Of a stretch of DNA of 64,000 bases, positions 22,001 through 34,678 are shown in pieces. The notes beneath the pieces are model-generated. The model saw nothing but the letters and a program-made list of their open reading frames with translations. It had not been told where the DNA came from and searched no databases. Each line of letters opens with the position of its first letter. Position 1 is the stretch's first letter. A program made the translations under genes and the position numbers. The stretch comes from Hydractinia symbiolongicarpus (taxonomy: Eukaryota > Cnidaria > Hydrozoa > Anthoathecata > Hydractiniidae), in contig NC_079883.1 of the NCBI RefSeq assembly GCF_029227915.1, forward strand, positions 18,354,001-18,418,000. The letters run 5' to 3'.

Positions 22001-24411
22001 TGCTAACATGTGCAGGCACGTGCAATCACTTGATATACTTGTAAGGTCTTCATTAGGCTACAAGAAGCCATATTACAGTCGTTAGACGCATGTACTTGTA
22101 GTTAACGGTGTTATAACGCCATGGCGCAATGGAAAACGACTTGTGACGTCGTAGTCCATTGAGAGTACATGGACTAGTCCGATCGTAACTTGGGCAGGCA
22201 CGTGGAACTACGTGATTTATGTGTGCGGCCTCTGTTAGGCAGCAAAAGGCCATACTATAGCCTTTAGAATCCTGTACACGTGGCTGACTGTGTTATAAAG
22301 CCATGGCGCAATGGAAAACCACTTGGGACGTCGTAGTGCATTGAGAGTGGAAGGATTACACCAATGCTAACCTGTGCAGGCACGTGCAACCACTTGATAT
22401 ACGTGTAGGGTCTTTATTAGGCTGCAAGAGGCCATACTGCAGTCGTTAGACGCATGTACTCGTAGTTAACGGTGTTATAACGCCATGGCGCAATGGAAAA
22501 CGACTTGTGACGTCGTAGTCCATTGAGAGTGGAAGGATTAGACCAATGGTAACCTGCGCAGGCACGTGGAACAACGTGATTTATGTATACGGACTTTATT
22601 AGGCCGCAAAAGGCCATATTACAGCCTTTAGGGGCCTGTACACGTGTTTGATGGTGTTGTAAAGCCGTGGCGCTATGGAAAACAACTTGGGACTTCGTAG
22701 TCCTTTGAGAGTGGAAGGATAAGACCAATGATAACCTGCGCAGGCACGCGCAACCACGTGATATACGTGTAAGGCCTTTATTAGTGTACAAGAGGCTATA
22801 TTACAGTCCTTAGGGCTTGTACGTGTGGCTGACGCTGTTGTAAAGCCATGGCGCTATGGAAAACTACTTGGGACGTCGTAGTTCATTGAGAGGTGAAGGA
22901 TTAGACCAAAGCTAACCTGTGCAGGCACGTGCAACCACTTGATATACGTGTAAGGTCTTTATTAGTCTACAAGAAGCCATATTACAGTCGTTAGACGCAT
23001 GTACTCGTAGTTAACGGTGTTATAACGCCATGGCGCAATGGAAAACGACTTGTGACGTCGTAGTCCATTGAGAGTACATGGACTAGTCCGATCGTAACTT
23101 GGGCAGGCACGTGGAACTACGGGATTTATGTGTGCCGCCTCTGTTAGGCAGCAAAATGCCATACTATATAGCCTTTAGAGGCCTGTACACGTGGCTGACT
23201 GTGTTATAAAGCCATGGCGCAATGGAAAACCACTTGGGACGTCGTAGTCCTTTGAGAGTGGAAGGATAAGAACAATGATAACCTGCGCAGGCACGTGCAA
23301 CCACGTAATATACGTGTAAGGCCTTCATTAGTGTACAAGTGGCTATATTACAGCCTTTAGGGGCTTGTACGTGTGGTTGACGCTGTTATAAAGCCATGGC
23401 GCAATGGAAAACTACTTGGGACGTCGTAGTTCATTGAGAGTAGAAGGAGAAGACCAATGGTACCCTGCGCAGGCACGTGCAACTACGTGATATATGTGTA
23501 AGGCCTTTATTAGGCTGCAAAAGGCCATATTACAGTCGTTAGACGCATGTACCCGTAGTTAACGGTTTTATAACGCCATGGCACAATGGAAAACAACTTG
23601 GGACGTCGTAGTTCATTGAGAGTGGAAAGATAAGACCAATGGTAACCTGCGCAGGCACGTGCAACCACGTGATATACGTGTAAGGCCTTTATTAGGGTAC
23701 AAGAGGCTATATTGCAGCCTTTAGGGGCCTGTACACGTGTTTGACGGTGTTGTAAGGCCGTGGCGCTATGGAAAACAACTTGGGACTTCGTAGTCCTTTG
23801 AGAGTGGAAGGATAAGTCCAATGATAACCTGCGCAGGCACGTGCAACCACGTGATATACGTGTAAGGCCTTTATTAGGGTACAAGAGGCTATATTACAGC
23901 CCTTAGGGCTTGTACGTGTGGCTGACGCTGTTGTAAAGCCAGGGCGCTATGGAAAACTACTTGGGACGTCGTAGTTCATTGAGAGGGGAAGGATTAGACC
24001 AATGCTAACCTGTGCAGGCACGTGCAACCACTTGATATACGTGTAAGGTCTTTATTAGGCTACAAGAAGCATATTACAGTCGTTAGACGCATGTACTTGT
24101 AGTTAACGGTGTTATAACGCCATGGCGCAATGGAAAACGACTTGTGACGTCGTAGTCCATTGAGAGTACATGGACTAGTCCGATCGTAACTTGGGCAGGC
24201 ACGTGGAACTACGTGATTTATGTGTGCGGCCTCTGTTAGGCAGCAAAAGGCCATACTATAGCCTTTAGAGGCCTGTACACGTGGCTGACTGTGTTATAAA
24301 GCCATGGCGCAATGGAAAACCACTTGGGACGTCGTAGTGCATTGAGAGTGGAAGGATTACACCAATGCTAACCTGTGCAGGCACGTGCAACCACTTGATA
24401 TACGTGTAAGG
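19064..24411. repeat. Right-flank block R, copy 1
   Basis: Satellite block starting at the right edge of element copy 1 and repeated after copy 2 at 41513-46861. The offset is 22449, rising to 22450 after a one-base loss near 24070 (AAGAAGCATATT here, AAGAAGCCATATT in the other). Both copies share an irregular monomer around 19241-19268, where AGACCAAT occurs twice in quick succession. This private marker shows that the flank was copied together with the element. Confidence 0.9.
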
Positions 24412-25660
24412 TCTTTATTAGGCTGCAAGAGGCCATACTACAGTCGTTAGACGCATGTACTCGTAGTTAACGGTGTTATAACGCCATGGCGCAACGGAAA
24501 ACGACTTGGGACGTCGTAGTCCATTGAGAGGGGAAGGATTAGACCAATGGTAACCTGCGCAGGCACGTGGAACCACGTGATTTATGTATACGGACTTTAT
24601 TAGGCCGCAAAAGGCAGCCTTTAGGGGCCTGTACACGTGGTTGACGGTGTTGTGAAGCCGTGGCCCTATGGAAAACAACTTGGGACGTCGTAGTCGATTG
24701 AGCGTGGAAGGATAAGACCAATGATAACCTGCGCAGGAACGTGCAACCACGTGATATGCGTGTAAGGCCTTTATTAGGGTACAAGAGGCTATATTACAGA
24801 CCTTAGGGGCCTGTACACGTGGCTGACGCTGTTATAAAGCCATGGCGCAATGGAAAACCACTTAGGACGTCGTAGTCCAATGAGAGTGGAAGGATTAGAC
24901 CAATAGAAACCTGCGCAGGCTAGTGGAAAAACGCGAATTGGGTGTACGGCCTTTGTTAGGCTGCAAAAGGCCATGCTATAGCCGTTAGAGGCCTGTACAC
25001 GTGGCTGACTGTGTTATAAAGCCGTGGCGCAATGGAAAACCAATTGGGACGTCGTAGTCCATTGAGAGTGGAAGGATTACACCAATGCTAACCTGCGCAG
25101 GCACGTGCAACCACGTGATATACGTGTGAGGCCTTTATTAGTGTACAAGAGGCTATATTACAGCCCTTAGGGCTTGTACGTGTTGCTGACGCTGTTGTAA
25201 AGCCATGGCGCTATGGAAAACTACTTGGGACGTCGTAGTTCATTGAGAGGGGAAAGATTAGACCAATGCTAACATGTGCAGGCACGTGCAACCACTTGAT
25301 ATACGTGTAAGGTCTTTATTAGGCTACAAGAAGCCATATTACAGTCGTTAGACGCATGTACTTGTACTTAACGGTGTTATAACGCCATGGCACAATGGAA
25401 AACAACTTGGGACGTCGTAGTTCATTGAGAGTGGAAAGATAAGACCAATGGTAACCTGCGCAGGCACGTGCAACCACGTGATATACGTGTAAGGCCTTTA
25501 TTAGGGTACAAGAGGCTATATTGCAGCCTTTAGGGGCCTGTACACGTGTTTGACGGTGTTGTAAGGCCGTGGCGCTATGGAAAACAACTTGGGACTTCGT
25601 AGTCCTTTGAGAGTGGAAGGATAAGTCCAATGATAACCTGCGCAGGCACGTGCAACCACG
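22940..25660. repeat. 2721-bp higher-order unit, first copy
   Basis: The segment starting at the box TGATATACGTGTAAGG (22940) repeats in tandem at 25661. It can be read as a 912-bp module (22940-23851) plus an 1809-bp module (23852-25660). Marker variants such as AAGAAGCATATT (one base short, near 24068) and TTAGTCTACAAG recur at +2721. Confidence 0.88.
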
Positions 25661-28381
25661 TGATATACGTGTAAGGTCTTTATTAGTCTACAAGAAGCCA
25701 TATTACAGTCGTTAGACGCATGTACTCGTAGTTAACGGTGTTATAACGCCATGGCGCAATGGAAAACGACTTGTGACGTCGTAGTCCATTGAGAGTACAT
25801 GGACTAGTCCGATCGTAACTTGGGCAGGCACGTGGAACTACGGGATTTATGTGTGCCGCCTCTGTTAGGCAGCAAAATGCCATACTATATAGCCTTTAGA
25901 GGCCTGTACACGTGGCTGACTGTGTTATAAAGCCATGGCGCAATGGAAAACCACTTGGGACGTCGTAGTCCTTTGAGAGTGGAAGGATAAGAACAATGAT
26001 AACCTGCGCAGGCACGTGCAACCACGTAATATACGTGTAAGGCCTTCATTAGTGTACAAGTGGCTATATTACAGCCTTTAGGGGCTTGTACGTGTGGTTG
26101 ACGCTGTTATAAAGCCATGGCGCAATGGAAAACTACTTGGGACGTCGTAGTTCATTGAGAGTAGAAGGAGAAGACCAATGGTACCCTGCGCAGGCACGTG
26201 CAACTACGTGATATATGTGTAAGGCCTTTATTAGGCTGCAAAAGGCCATATTACAGTCGTTAGACGCATGTACCCGTAGTTAACGGTTTTATAACGCCAT
26301 GGCACAATGGAAAACAACTTGGGACGTCGTAGTTCATTGAGAGTGGAAAGATAAGACCAATGGTAACCTGCGCAGGCACGTGCAACCACGTGATATACGT
26401 GTAAGGCCTTTATTAGGGTACAAGAGGCTATATTGCAGCCTTTAGGGGCCTGTACACGTGTTTGACGGTGTTGTAAGGCCGTGGCGCTATGGAAAACAAC
26501 TTGGGACTTCGTAGTCCTTTGAGAGTGGAAGGATAAGTCCAATGATAACCTGCGCAGGCACGTGCAACCACGTGATATACGTGTAAGGCCTTTATTAGGG
26601 TACAAGAGGCTATATTACAGCCCTTAGGGCTTGTACGTGTGGCTGACGCTGTTGTAAAGCCAGGGCGCTATGGAAAACTACTTGGGACGTCGTAGTTCAT
26701 TGAGAGGGGAAGGATTAGACCAATGCTAACCTGTGCAGGCACGTGCAACCACTTGATATACGTGTAAGGTCTTTATTAGGCTACAAGAAGCATATTACAG
26801 TCGTTAGACGCATGTACTTGTAGTTAACGGTGTTATAACGCCATGGCGCAATGGAAAACGACTTGTGACGTCGTAGTCCATTGAGAGTACATGGACTAGT
26901 CCGATCGTAACTTGGGCAGGCACGTGGAACTACGTGATTTATGTGTGCGGCCTCTGTTAGGCAGCAAAAGGCCATACTATAGCCTTTAGAGGCCTGTACA
27001 CGTGGCTGACTGTGTTATAAAGCCATGGCGCAATGGAAAACCACTTGGGACGTCGTAGTGCATTGAGAGTGGAAGGATTACACCAATGCTAACCTGTGCA
27101 GGCACGTGCAACCACTTGATATACGTGTAAGGTCTTTATTAGGCTGCAAGAGGCCATACTACAGTCGTTAGACGCATGTACTCGTAGTTAACGGTGTTAT
27201 AACGCCATGGCGCAACGGAAAACGACTTGGGACGTCGTAGTCCATTGAGAGGGGAAGGATTAGACCAATGGTAACCTGCGCAGGCACGTGGAACCACGTG
27301 ATTTATGTATACGGACTTTATTAGGCCGCAAAAGGCAGCCTTTAGGGGCCTGTACACGTGGTTGACGGTGTTGTGAAGCCGTGGCCCTATGGAAAACAAC
27401 TTGGGACGTCGTAGTCGATTGAGCGTGGAAGGATAAGACCAATGATAACCTGCGCAGGAACGTGCAACCACGTGATATGCGTGTAAGGCCTTTATTAGGG
27501 TACAAGAGGCTATATTACAGACCTTAGGGGCCTGTACACGTGGCTGACGCTGTTATAAAGCCATGGCGCAATGGAAAACCACTTAGGACGTCGTAGTCCA
27601 ATGAGAGTGGAAGGATTAGACCAATAGAAACCTGCGCAGGCTAGTGGAAAAACGCGAATTGGGTGTACGGCCTTTGTTAGGCTGCAAAAGGCCATGCTAT
27701 AGCCGTTAGAGGCCTGTACACGTGGCTGACTGTGTTATAAAGCCGTGGCGCAATGGAAAACCAATTGGGACGTCGTAGTCCATTGAGAGTGGAAGGATTA
27801 CACCAATGCTAACCTGCGCAGGCACGTGCAACCACGTGATATACGTGTGAGGCCTTTATTAGTGTACAAGAGGCTATATTACAGCCCTTAGGGCTTGTAC
27901 GTGTTGCTGACGCTGTTGTAAAGCCATGGCGCTATGGAAAACTACTTGGGACGTCGTAGTTCATTGAGAGGGGAAAGATTAGACCAATGCTAACATGTGC
28001 AGGCACGTGCAACCACTTGATATACGTGTAAGGTCTTTATTAGGCTACAAGAAGCCATATTACAGTCGTTAGACGCATGTACTTGTACTTAACGGTGTTA
28101 TAACGCCATGGCACAATGGAAAACAACTTGGGACGTCGTAGTTCATTGAGAGTGGAAAGATAAGACCAATGGTAACCTGCGCAGGCACGTGCAACCACGT
28201 GATATACGTGTAAGGCCTTTATTAGGGTACAAGAGGCTATATTGCAGCCTTTAGGGGCCTGTACACGTGTTTGACGGTGTTGTAAGGCCGTGGCGCTATG
28301 GAAAACAACTTGGGACTTCGTAGTCCTTTGAGAGTGGAAGGATAAGTCCAATGATAACCTGCGCAGGCACGTGCAACCACG
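25661..28381. repeat. 2721-bp higher-order unit, second copy
   Basis: Tandem copy of 22940-25660. The join at 25661-25676 is tight: to its left the monomer has the CCACG form, to its right the GGTCTTTATTAGTC form, and only the 16-base box is common to both parents. The one-base deletion marker recurs at about 26789. Confidence 0.88.
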
Positions 28382-29610
28382 TGATATACGTGTAAGGCCT
28401 TTATTAGGGTACAAGAGGCTATATTACAGCCCTTAGGGCTTGTACGTGTGGCTGACGCTGTTGTAAAGCCAGGGCGCTATGGAAAACTACTTGGGACGTC
28501 GTAGTTCATTGAGAGGGGAAGGATTAGACCAATGCTAACCTGTGCAGGCACGTGCAACCACTTGATATACGTGTAAGGTCTTTATTAGGCTACAAGAAGC
28601 ATATTACAGTCGTTAGACGCATGTACTTGTAGTTAACGGTGTTATAACGCCATGGCGCAATGGAAAACGACTTGTGACGTCGTAGTCCATTGAGAGTACA
28701 TGGACTAGTCCGATCGTAACTTGGGCAGGCACGTGGAACTACGTGATTTATGTGTGCGGCCTCTGTTAGGCAGCAAAAGGCCATACTATAGCCTTTAGAG
28801 GCCTGTACACGTGGCTGACTGTGTTATAAAGCCATGGCGCAATGGAAAACCACTTGGGACGTCGTAGTGCATTGAGAGTGGAAGGATTACACCAATGCTA
28901 ACCTGTGCAGGCACGTGCAACCACTTGATATACGTGTAAGGTCTTTATTAGGCTGCAAGAGGCCATACTACAGTCGTTAGACGCATGTACTCGTAGTTAA
29001 CGGTGTTATAACGCCATGGCGCAACGGAAAACGACTTGGGACGTCGTAGTCCATTGAGAGGGGAAGGATTAGACCAATGGTAACCTGCGCAGGCACGTGG
29101 AACCACGTGATTTATGTATACGGACTTTATTAGGCCGCAAAAGGCAGCCTTTAGGGGCCTGTACACGTGGTTGACGGTGTTGTGAAGCCGTGGCCCTATG
29201 GAAAACAACTTGGGACGTCGTAGTCGATTGAGCGTGGAAGGATAAGACCAATGATAACCTGCGCAGGAACGTGCAACCACGTGATATGCGTGTAAGGCCT
29301 TTATTAGGGTACAAGAGGCTATATTACAGACCTTAGGGGCCTGTACACGTGGCTGACGCTGTTATAAAGCCATGGCGCAATGGAAAACCACTTAGGACGT
29401 CGTAGTCCAATGAGAGTGGAAGGATTAGACCAATAGAAACCTGCGCAGGCTAGTGGAAAAACGCGAATTGGGTGTACGGCCTTTGTTAGGCTGCAAAAGG
29501 CCATGCTATAGCCGTTAGAGGCCTGTACACGTGGCTGACTGTGTTATAAAGCCGTGGCGCAATGGAAAACCAATTGGGACGTCGTAGTCCATTGAGAGTG
29601 GAAGGATTAC
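28382..29610. repeat. Partial third copy of the 1809-bp module
   Basis: Follows 26573-28381 at offset 1809, including the marker AAGAAGCATATT near 28598. Similarity weakens from about 29611, where ATTACTCC replaces ATTACACC and later positions follow other monomers. The exact right edge is uncertain by some hundreds of bases. Confidence 0.7.
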
Positions 29611-32150
29611 TCCAATGCTAACCTGTGCAGGCACGTGCAACCACGTGATATACGTGTAAGGCCTTTATTAGTGTACAAGAGGCTATATTACAGCCCTTAG
29701 GGCTTGTACGTGTGGCTGACGCTGTTGTAAAGCCATGGCGCTATGGAAAACTACTTGGGACGTCGTAGTTCATTGAGAGGGGAAGGATTAGACCAATGCT
29801 AACATGTGCAGGCACGTGCAACCACTTGATATACGTGTAAGGTTTTTATTAGGCTACAAGAAGCCATATTACAGTCGTTAGACGCATGTACTTGTAGTTA
29901 ACGGTGTTATAACGCCATGGCGCAATGGAAAACGACTTGTGACGTCGTAGTCCATTGAGAGTACATGGACTAGTCCGATCGTAACTTGGGCAGGCACGTG
30001 GAACTACGTGATTTATGTGTGCGGCCTCTGTTAGGCAGCAAAAGGCCATACTATAGCCTTTAGAGGCCTGTACACGTGGCTGACTGTGTCATAAAGCCAT
30101 GGCGCAATGGAAAACCACTTGGGACGTCGTAGTGCATTGAGAGTGGAAGGATTACACCAATGCTAACCTGTGCAGGCACGTGCAACCACTTGATATACGT
30201 GTAAGGTCTTTATTAGGCTGCAAGAGGCCATACTGCAGTCGTTAGACGCATGTACTTGTAGTTAACGGTGTTATAACGCCATGGCGAAACGGAAAACGAC
30301 TTGGGACGTCGTAGTCCATTGAGAGGGGAAGGATTAGACCAATGGTGACCTGCGCAGGCACGTGGAACCACGTGATTTATGTATACGGACTTTATTAGGC
30401 CGCAAAAGGCAGCCTTTAGGGGCCTGTACACGTGGTTGACGGTGTTGTGAAGCCGTGGCCCTATGAAAACCAACTTGGGACGTCGTAGTCGATTGAGCGT
30501 GGAAGGATAAGACCAATGATAACCTGCGCAGGAACGTGCAACCACGTGATATGCGTGTAAGGCCTTTATTAGGGTACAAGAGGCTATATTACAGACCTTA
30601 GGGGCCTGTACACGCGGCTGACGTCGTAGTCCAATGAGAGTGGAAGGATTAGACCAATAGAAACCTGCGCAGGCTAGTGGAAAAACGCGAATTGGGTGTA
30701 CGGCCTTTGTTAGGCTGCAAAAGGCCATGCTATAGCCGTTAGAGGCCTGTACACGTGGCTGACTGTGTTATAAAGCCGTGGCGCAATGGAAAACCAATTG
30801 GGACGTCGTAGTCCATTGAGAGTGGAAGGATTACTCCAATGCTAACCTGTGCAGGCACGTGCAACCACGTGATATACGTGTAAGGCCTTTATTAGTGTAC
30901 AAGAGGCTATATTACAGCCCTTAGGGCTTGTACGTGTGGCTGACGCTGTTGTAAAGCCATGGCGCTATGGAAAACTACTTGGGACGTCGTAGTTCATTGA
31001 GAGGGGAAGGATTAGACCAATGCTAACATGTGCAGGCACGTGCAACCACTTGATATACGTGTAAGGTCTTTATTAGGCTACAAGAAGCCATATTACAGTC
31101 GTTAGACGCATGTACTTGTAGTTAACGGTGTTATAACGCCATGGCGCAATGGAAAACGACTTGTGACGTCGTAGTCCATTGAGAGTACATGGACTAGTCC
31201 GATCGTAACTTGGGCAGGCACGTGGAACTACGTGATTTATGTGTGCGGCCTCTGTTAGGCAGCAAAAGGCCATACTATAGCCTTTAGAGGCCTGTACACG
31301 TGGCTGACTGTGTCATAAAGCCATGGCGCAATGGAAAACCACTTGGGACGTCGTAGTGCATTGAGAGTGGAAGGATTACACCAATGCTAACCTGTGCAGG
31401 CACGTGCAACCACTTGATATACGTGTAAGGTCTTTATTAGGCTGCAAGAGGCCATACTGCAGTCGTTAGACGCATGTACTTGTAGTTAACGGTGTTATAA
31501 CGCCATGGCGAAACGGAAAACGACTTGGGACGTCGTAGTCCATTGAGAGGGGAAGGATTAGACCAATGGTGACCTGCGCAGGCACGTGGAACCACGTGAT
31601 TTATGTATACGGACTTTATTAGGCCGCAAAAGGCAGCCTTTAGGGGCCTGTACACGTGGTTGACGGTGTTGTGAAGCCGTGGCCCTATGAAAAACAACTT
31701 GGGACGTCGTAGTCGATTGAGCGTGGAAGGATAAGACCAATGATAACCTGCGCAGGAACGTGCAACCACGTGATATGCGTGTAAGGCCTTTATTAGGGTA
31801 CAAGAGGCTATATTACAGACCTTAGGGGCCTGTACACGTGGCTGACGCTGTTATAAAGCCATGGCGCAATGGAAAACTACTTGGGACGTCGTAGTCCAAT
31901 GAGAGTGGAAGGATTAGACCAATAGAAACCTGCGCAGGCAAGTGGAAAAACGCGAATTGGGTGTACGGCCTTTGTTAGTCTGCAAAAGGCCATGCTATAG
32001 CTGTTAGAGGCCTGTACACGTGGCTGACTGTGTTATAAAGCCGTGGCGCAATGGAAAACCACTTGGGACGTCGTAGTCCATTGAGAGTGAAAGGATTACT
32101 CCAATGCTAACCTGTGCAGGCACGTGCAACCACGTGATATACGTGTAAGG

Positions 32151-34100
32151 CCTTTATTAGGCTGCAAGAGGCCATATTACTGTCGTTAGACGCATGTACT
32201 TGTAGTTAACGGTGTTATAACGCCATGGCGCAACGGAAAACGACTTGTGACGTCGTAGTCCATTGAGAGTGGAAGAATTAGACCAATGGTAACCGGTGCA
32301 GGCACGTGGAACAACGTGATTTATGTATACGGACTTTATTAGGCCGCAAAAGGCTATATTACAGCCTTTAGAGACCTGTACACGTGGTTGACGGTGTTAT
32401 AAAGCTGTGGTGGAATTGCAAACAACTTGGGACGTCGTAGTCTATTGAGAGTACATGGACTAGTCCGATCGTAACTTGCGCAGGCACGTGGATCTACGTG
32501 ATTCATGTGTACGGCCTCTATTAGGCAGCAAAAGGCCATGCTATAGACTTTAGAGGCCTGTACACGTGGCTGACTGTGTTATAAAGCCGTGTCGCAATGG
32601 AAAACCACTTGGGACGTTGTAGTCTATTGAGAGTGGAAGAATTACACCAATGCTGACCTGTGCAGGCACGTGCAACCACGTGATATACGTGTAAGGCCTT
32701 TAATAGGCTGCAAGAGGCCATATTGCAGTCGTTAGACGCATGTACTCGTAGTTAACGGTGTTATAACGCCATGGCACAAATGAAAACGACTTGGGACGTC
32801 GTAGTCCATTGAGAGTGGAAGGATTAGACCAATGGTAACCTGCGGAGGCACGTGGAACAACGTGATTTATGTATACCGACTTTATTAAGCCGCAAAAGGC
32901 CATATTACAGCCTTTAGGGGCCACGTGGTTGACGGTGTTGTAAAGCCGTGGCGCTATGGAAAACAACTTGGGACATCATAGTCCATTGAGAGTGGAAGGA
33001 TAAGACCAATGATAACCTGCGCAGGCACGTGCAACCACGTCATATACGTGTAAGGCCTTTATTAGGCTACAAGAGGCTATATTACAGACCTTAGGGGCCT
33101 GTACACGTGGCTGACGGTGTTATAAAGCCATGGCGCAATGGAAAACCACTTGGGACGTCGTAGTCCATTGAGAGTGGAAGGATTAGACCAATGGTAATCT
33201 ACAAAGGCACGTGCAACCACTTGATATACGTGTAAGGTCTTTTTATTAGGCTGCAAAAGGCCATATTACAGTCGTTAGACGCATGTACTCGTAGTTAACG
33301 GTGTTATAACGCCATGGCGCAACGGCAAACAACTTGGAACGTCGTAGTCCATTGAGAGTGGAAGGATTAGACGAATAGTAACCTGCGCAGGCACGTGGAA
33401 CAACGCAAATTGGGTGTATGGCCTTTATTAGGCTGCAAAAGGTCATATTACAGCCTTTAGAGACCTGTACACGTGGTTGACGGTGTTATAAAGCTGTGGC
33501 GCAATTTCAAACAACTTGGGACGTCTTAGTCCTTTGAGAGTGGAAGGATTAGACCAATGGTTACCTGCGCAGGCACGTGGAACAACGTGATTTATGTATA
33601 CGGACTTTATTAGGCCGCAAAAGGCCATATTACAGCCTTTAGGGGCCTGTACACGTGGCTGACGCTGTTATAAAGCCATGGCGCAATGGTAATCGACTTG
33701 GGACGTCGTAGTCCATTGAGAGTGGAAGGATTAGACCAATAGTAACCTGCGCAGGCAAGTGGAAAATCGCGAATTGGGTGTACGGCCTTTGTTAGGCTGC
33801 AAAAGGTCATGTTACAGCCTTTAGAGACCTGTACACGTGGTTGACGGTGTTATAAAGCTGTGGCGCAATTGCTAACAACTTGGGACGTCGTAGTCCATTG
33901 AGAGTGGAAGGAGAAGACCAATGGTAACCTGTGCAGGCACGTGTAACCACGTGATATACGTGTAAGGCCTTTATTAGGCTGCAAGAGGCCATATTACAGT
34001 CGTTAGACGCATGTACTTGTAGTTAACGGTGTTATAACGCCATGGCGCAATGGAAAACGACTTGTGACGTCGTAGTCCATTGAGAGTGGAAGGATTAGAC
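32151..34100. repeat. Left-flank block L, copy 2
   Basis: Copy of 9702-11651 at offset 22449, ending at the left LTR of element copy 2. Further left the match to the copy 1 flank continues to at least 30624, where copy 2 has lost 41 bp. Confidence 0.92.
34096..34100. repeat. Target site duplication TAGAC, left side of copy 2
   Basis: Same five bases and same monomer position as for copies 1 and 3; partner at 41513-41517. Confidence 0.93.
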
Positions 34101-34651
34101 TGTAGGGTTAACCAAAAAAAAGACAAGTTTCGCTCACACTCTTGATGCTTGTAACGACGTGTTCAAACTACAATATATAAGAAAAATGTATCTAGTGAAT
34201 ATTCAAAAAAATGACTAAGGAAATATAACAAATATTATAAACTATATAATGCTTACCAGCTTGCCAAGTGTGAGAGCTTTGAAAAATAAACTTGATTAGA
34301 ATTTAAATAGACTTGCTGAAAAAAAAATTGAATTTGTGAAAGATTATTTAAACTTTTCTTGACATTGAAAAAGATGTGATCACCTCAGTGACTTCAAGTG
34401 AACAAGTGAACTGAAAAATCTGCTTTTAAATAAATAAATATAAATTCCCTATAGAGTATACTTTACAATTAAATTTTATAACATTGCACAAATTGACATT
34501 TAATTAACACAAGGACACAAACAGGTGATTAAATTTTTACACTAAATACACTTGGGTAACTACACTTGACAACACAATAGTTAAATAAATTACAGAACAA
34601 ACATGGCAGACAAAACATAAAGACAAATTTTAACATAGAGCTGACTCAACA
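34101..34651 (-). repeat. 3' LTR of copy 2 (551 bp)
   Basis: Same as the 3' LTR of copy 1, including the GAAAAAT form and the run of nine A that distinguish 3' from 5' LTRs in all three copies. Confidence 0.95.
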
Positions 34652-34660
34652 CTCCCCAAC
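34652..34660 (-). other. Polypurine tract of copy 2
   Basis: GTTGGGGAG on the sense strand, adjacent to the 3' LTR, as in copy 1. Confidence 0.75.
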
Positions 34661-34678
34661 GATGATAAAATTTGTACT

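Larger units (their letters stand above)
19064..34100. repeat. Satellite array 2, about 182-bp monomers
   Basis: About 83 monomers of the same satellite as array 1, filling the whole interval between element copies 1 and 2. It is made of right-flank block R (19064-24411), which overlaps the start of a nested 2721-bp tandem duplication (22940-28381) followed by a partial further unit, then a stretch of roughly 1.2-kb modules (29.8-32.1 kb), and finally left-flank block L (32151-34100). I see no gene. The longest minus-strand frame, 171 codons at 30213-30728, arises from a 41-bp deletion that joins two monomer frames. Confidence 0.97.

Noticed and set aside
30213-30728. Many minus-strand reading frames of 60-171 codons in the satellite, with recurring peptide motifs, as possible genes
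   Set aside because: They recur because the DNA repeats. The 182-bp period is not divisible by three, so each frame crosses monomers in shifting phase; starts and stops fall at fixed monomer positions, and the longest frame depends on a 41-bp deletion. Domain features and conserved frame are absent.
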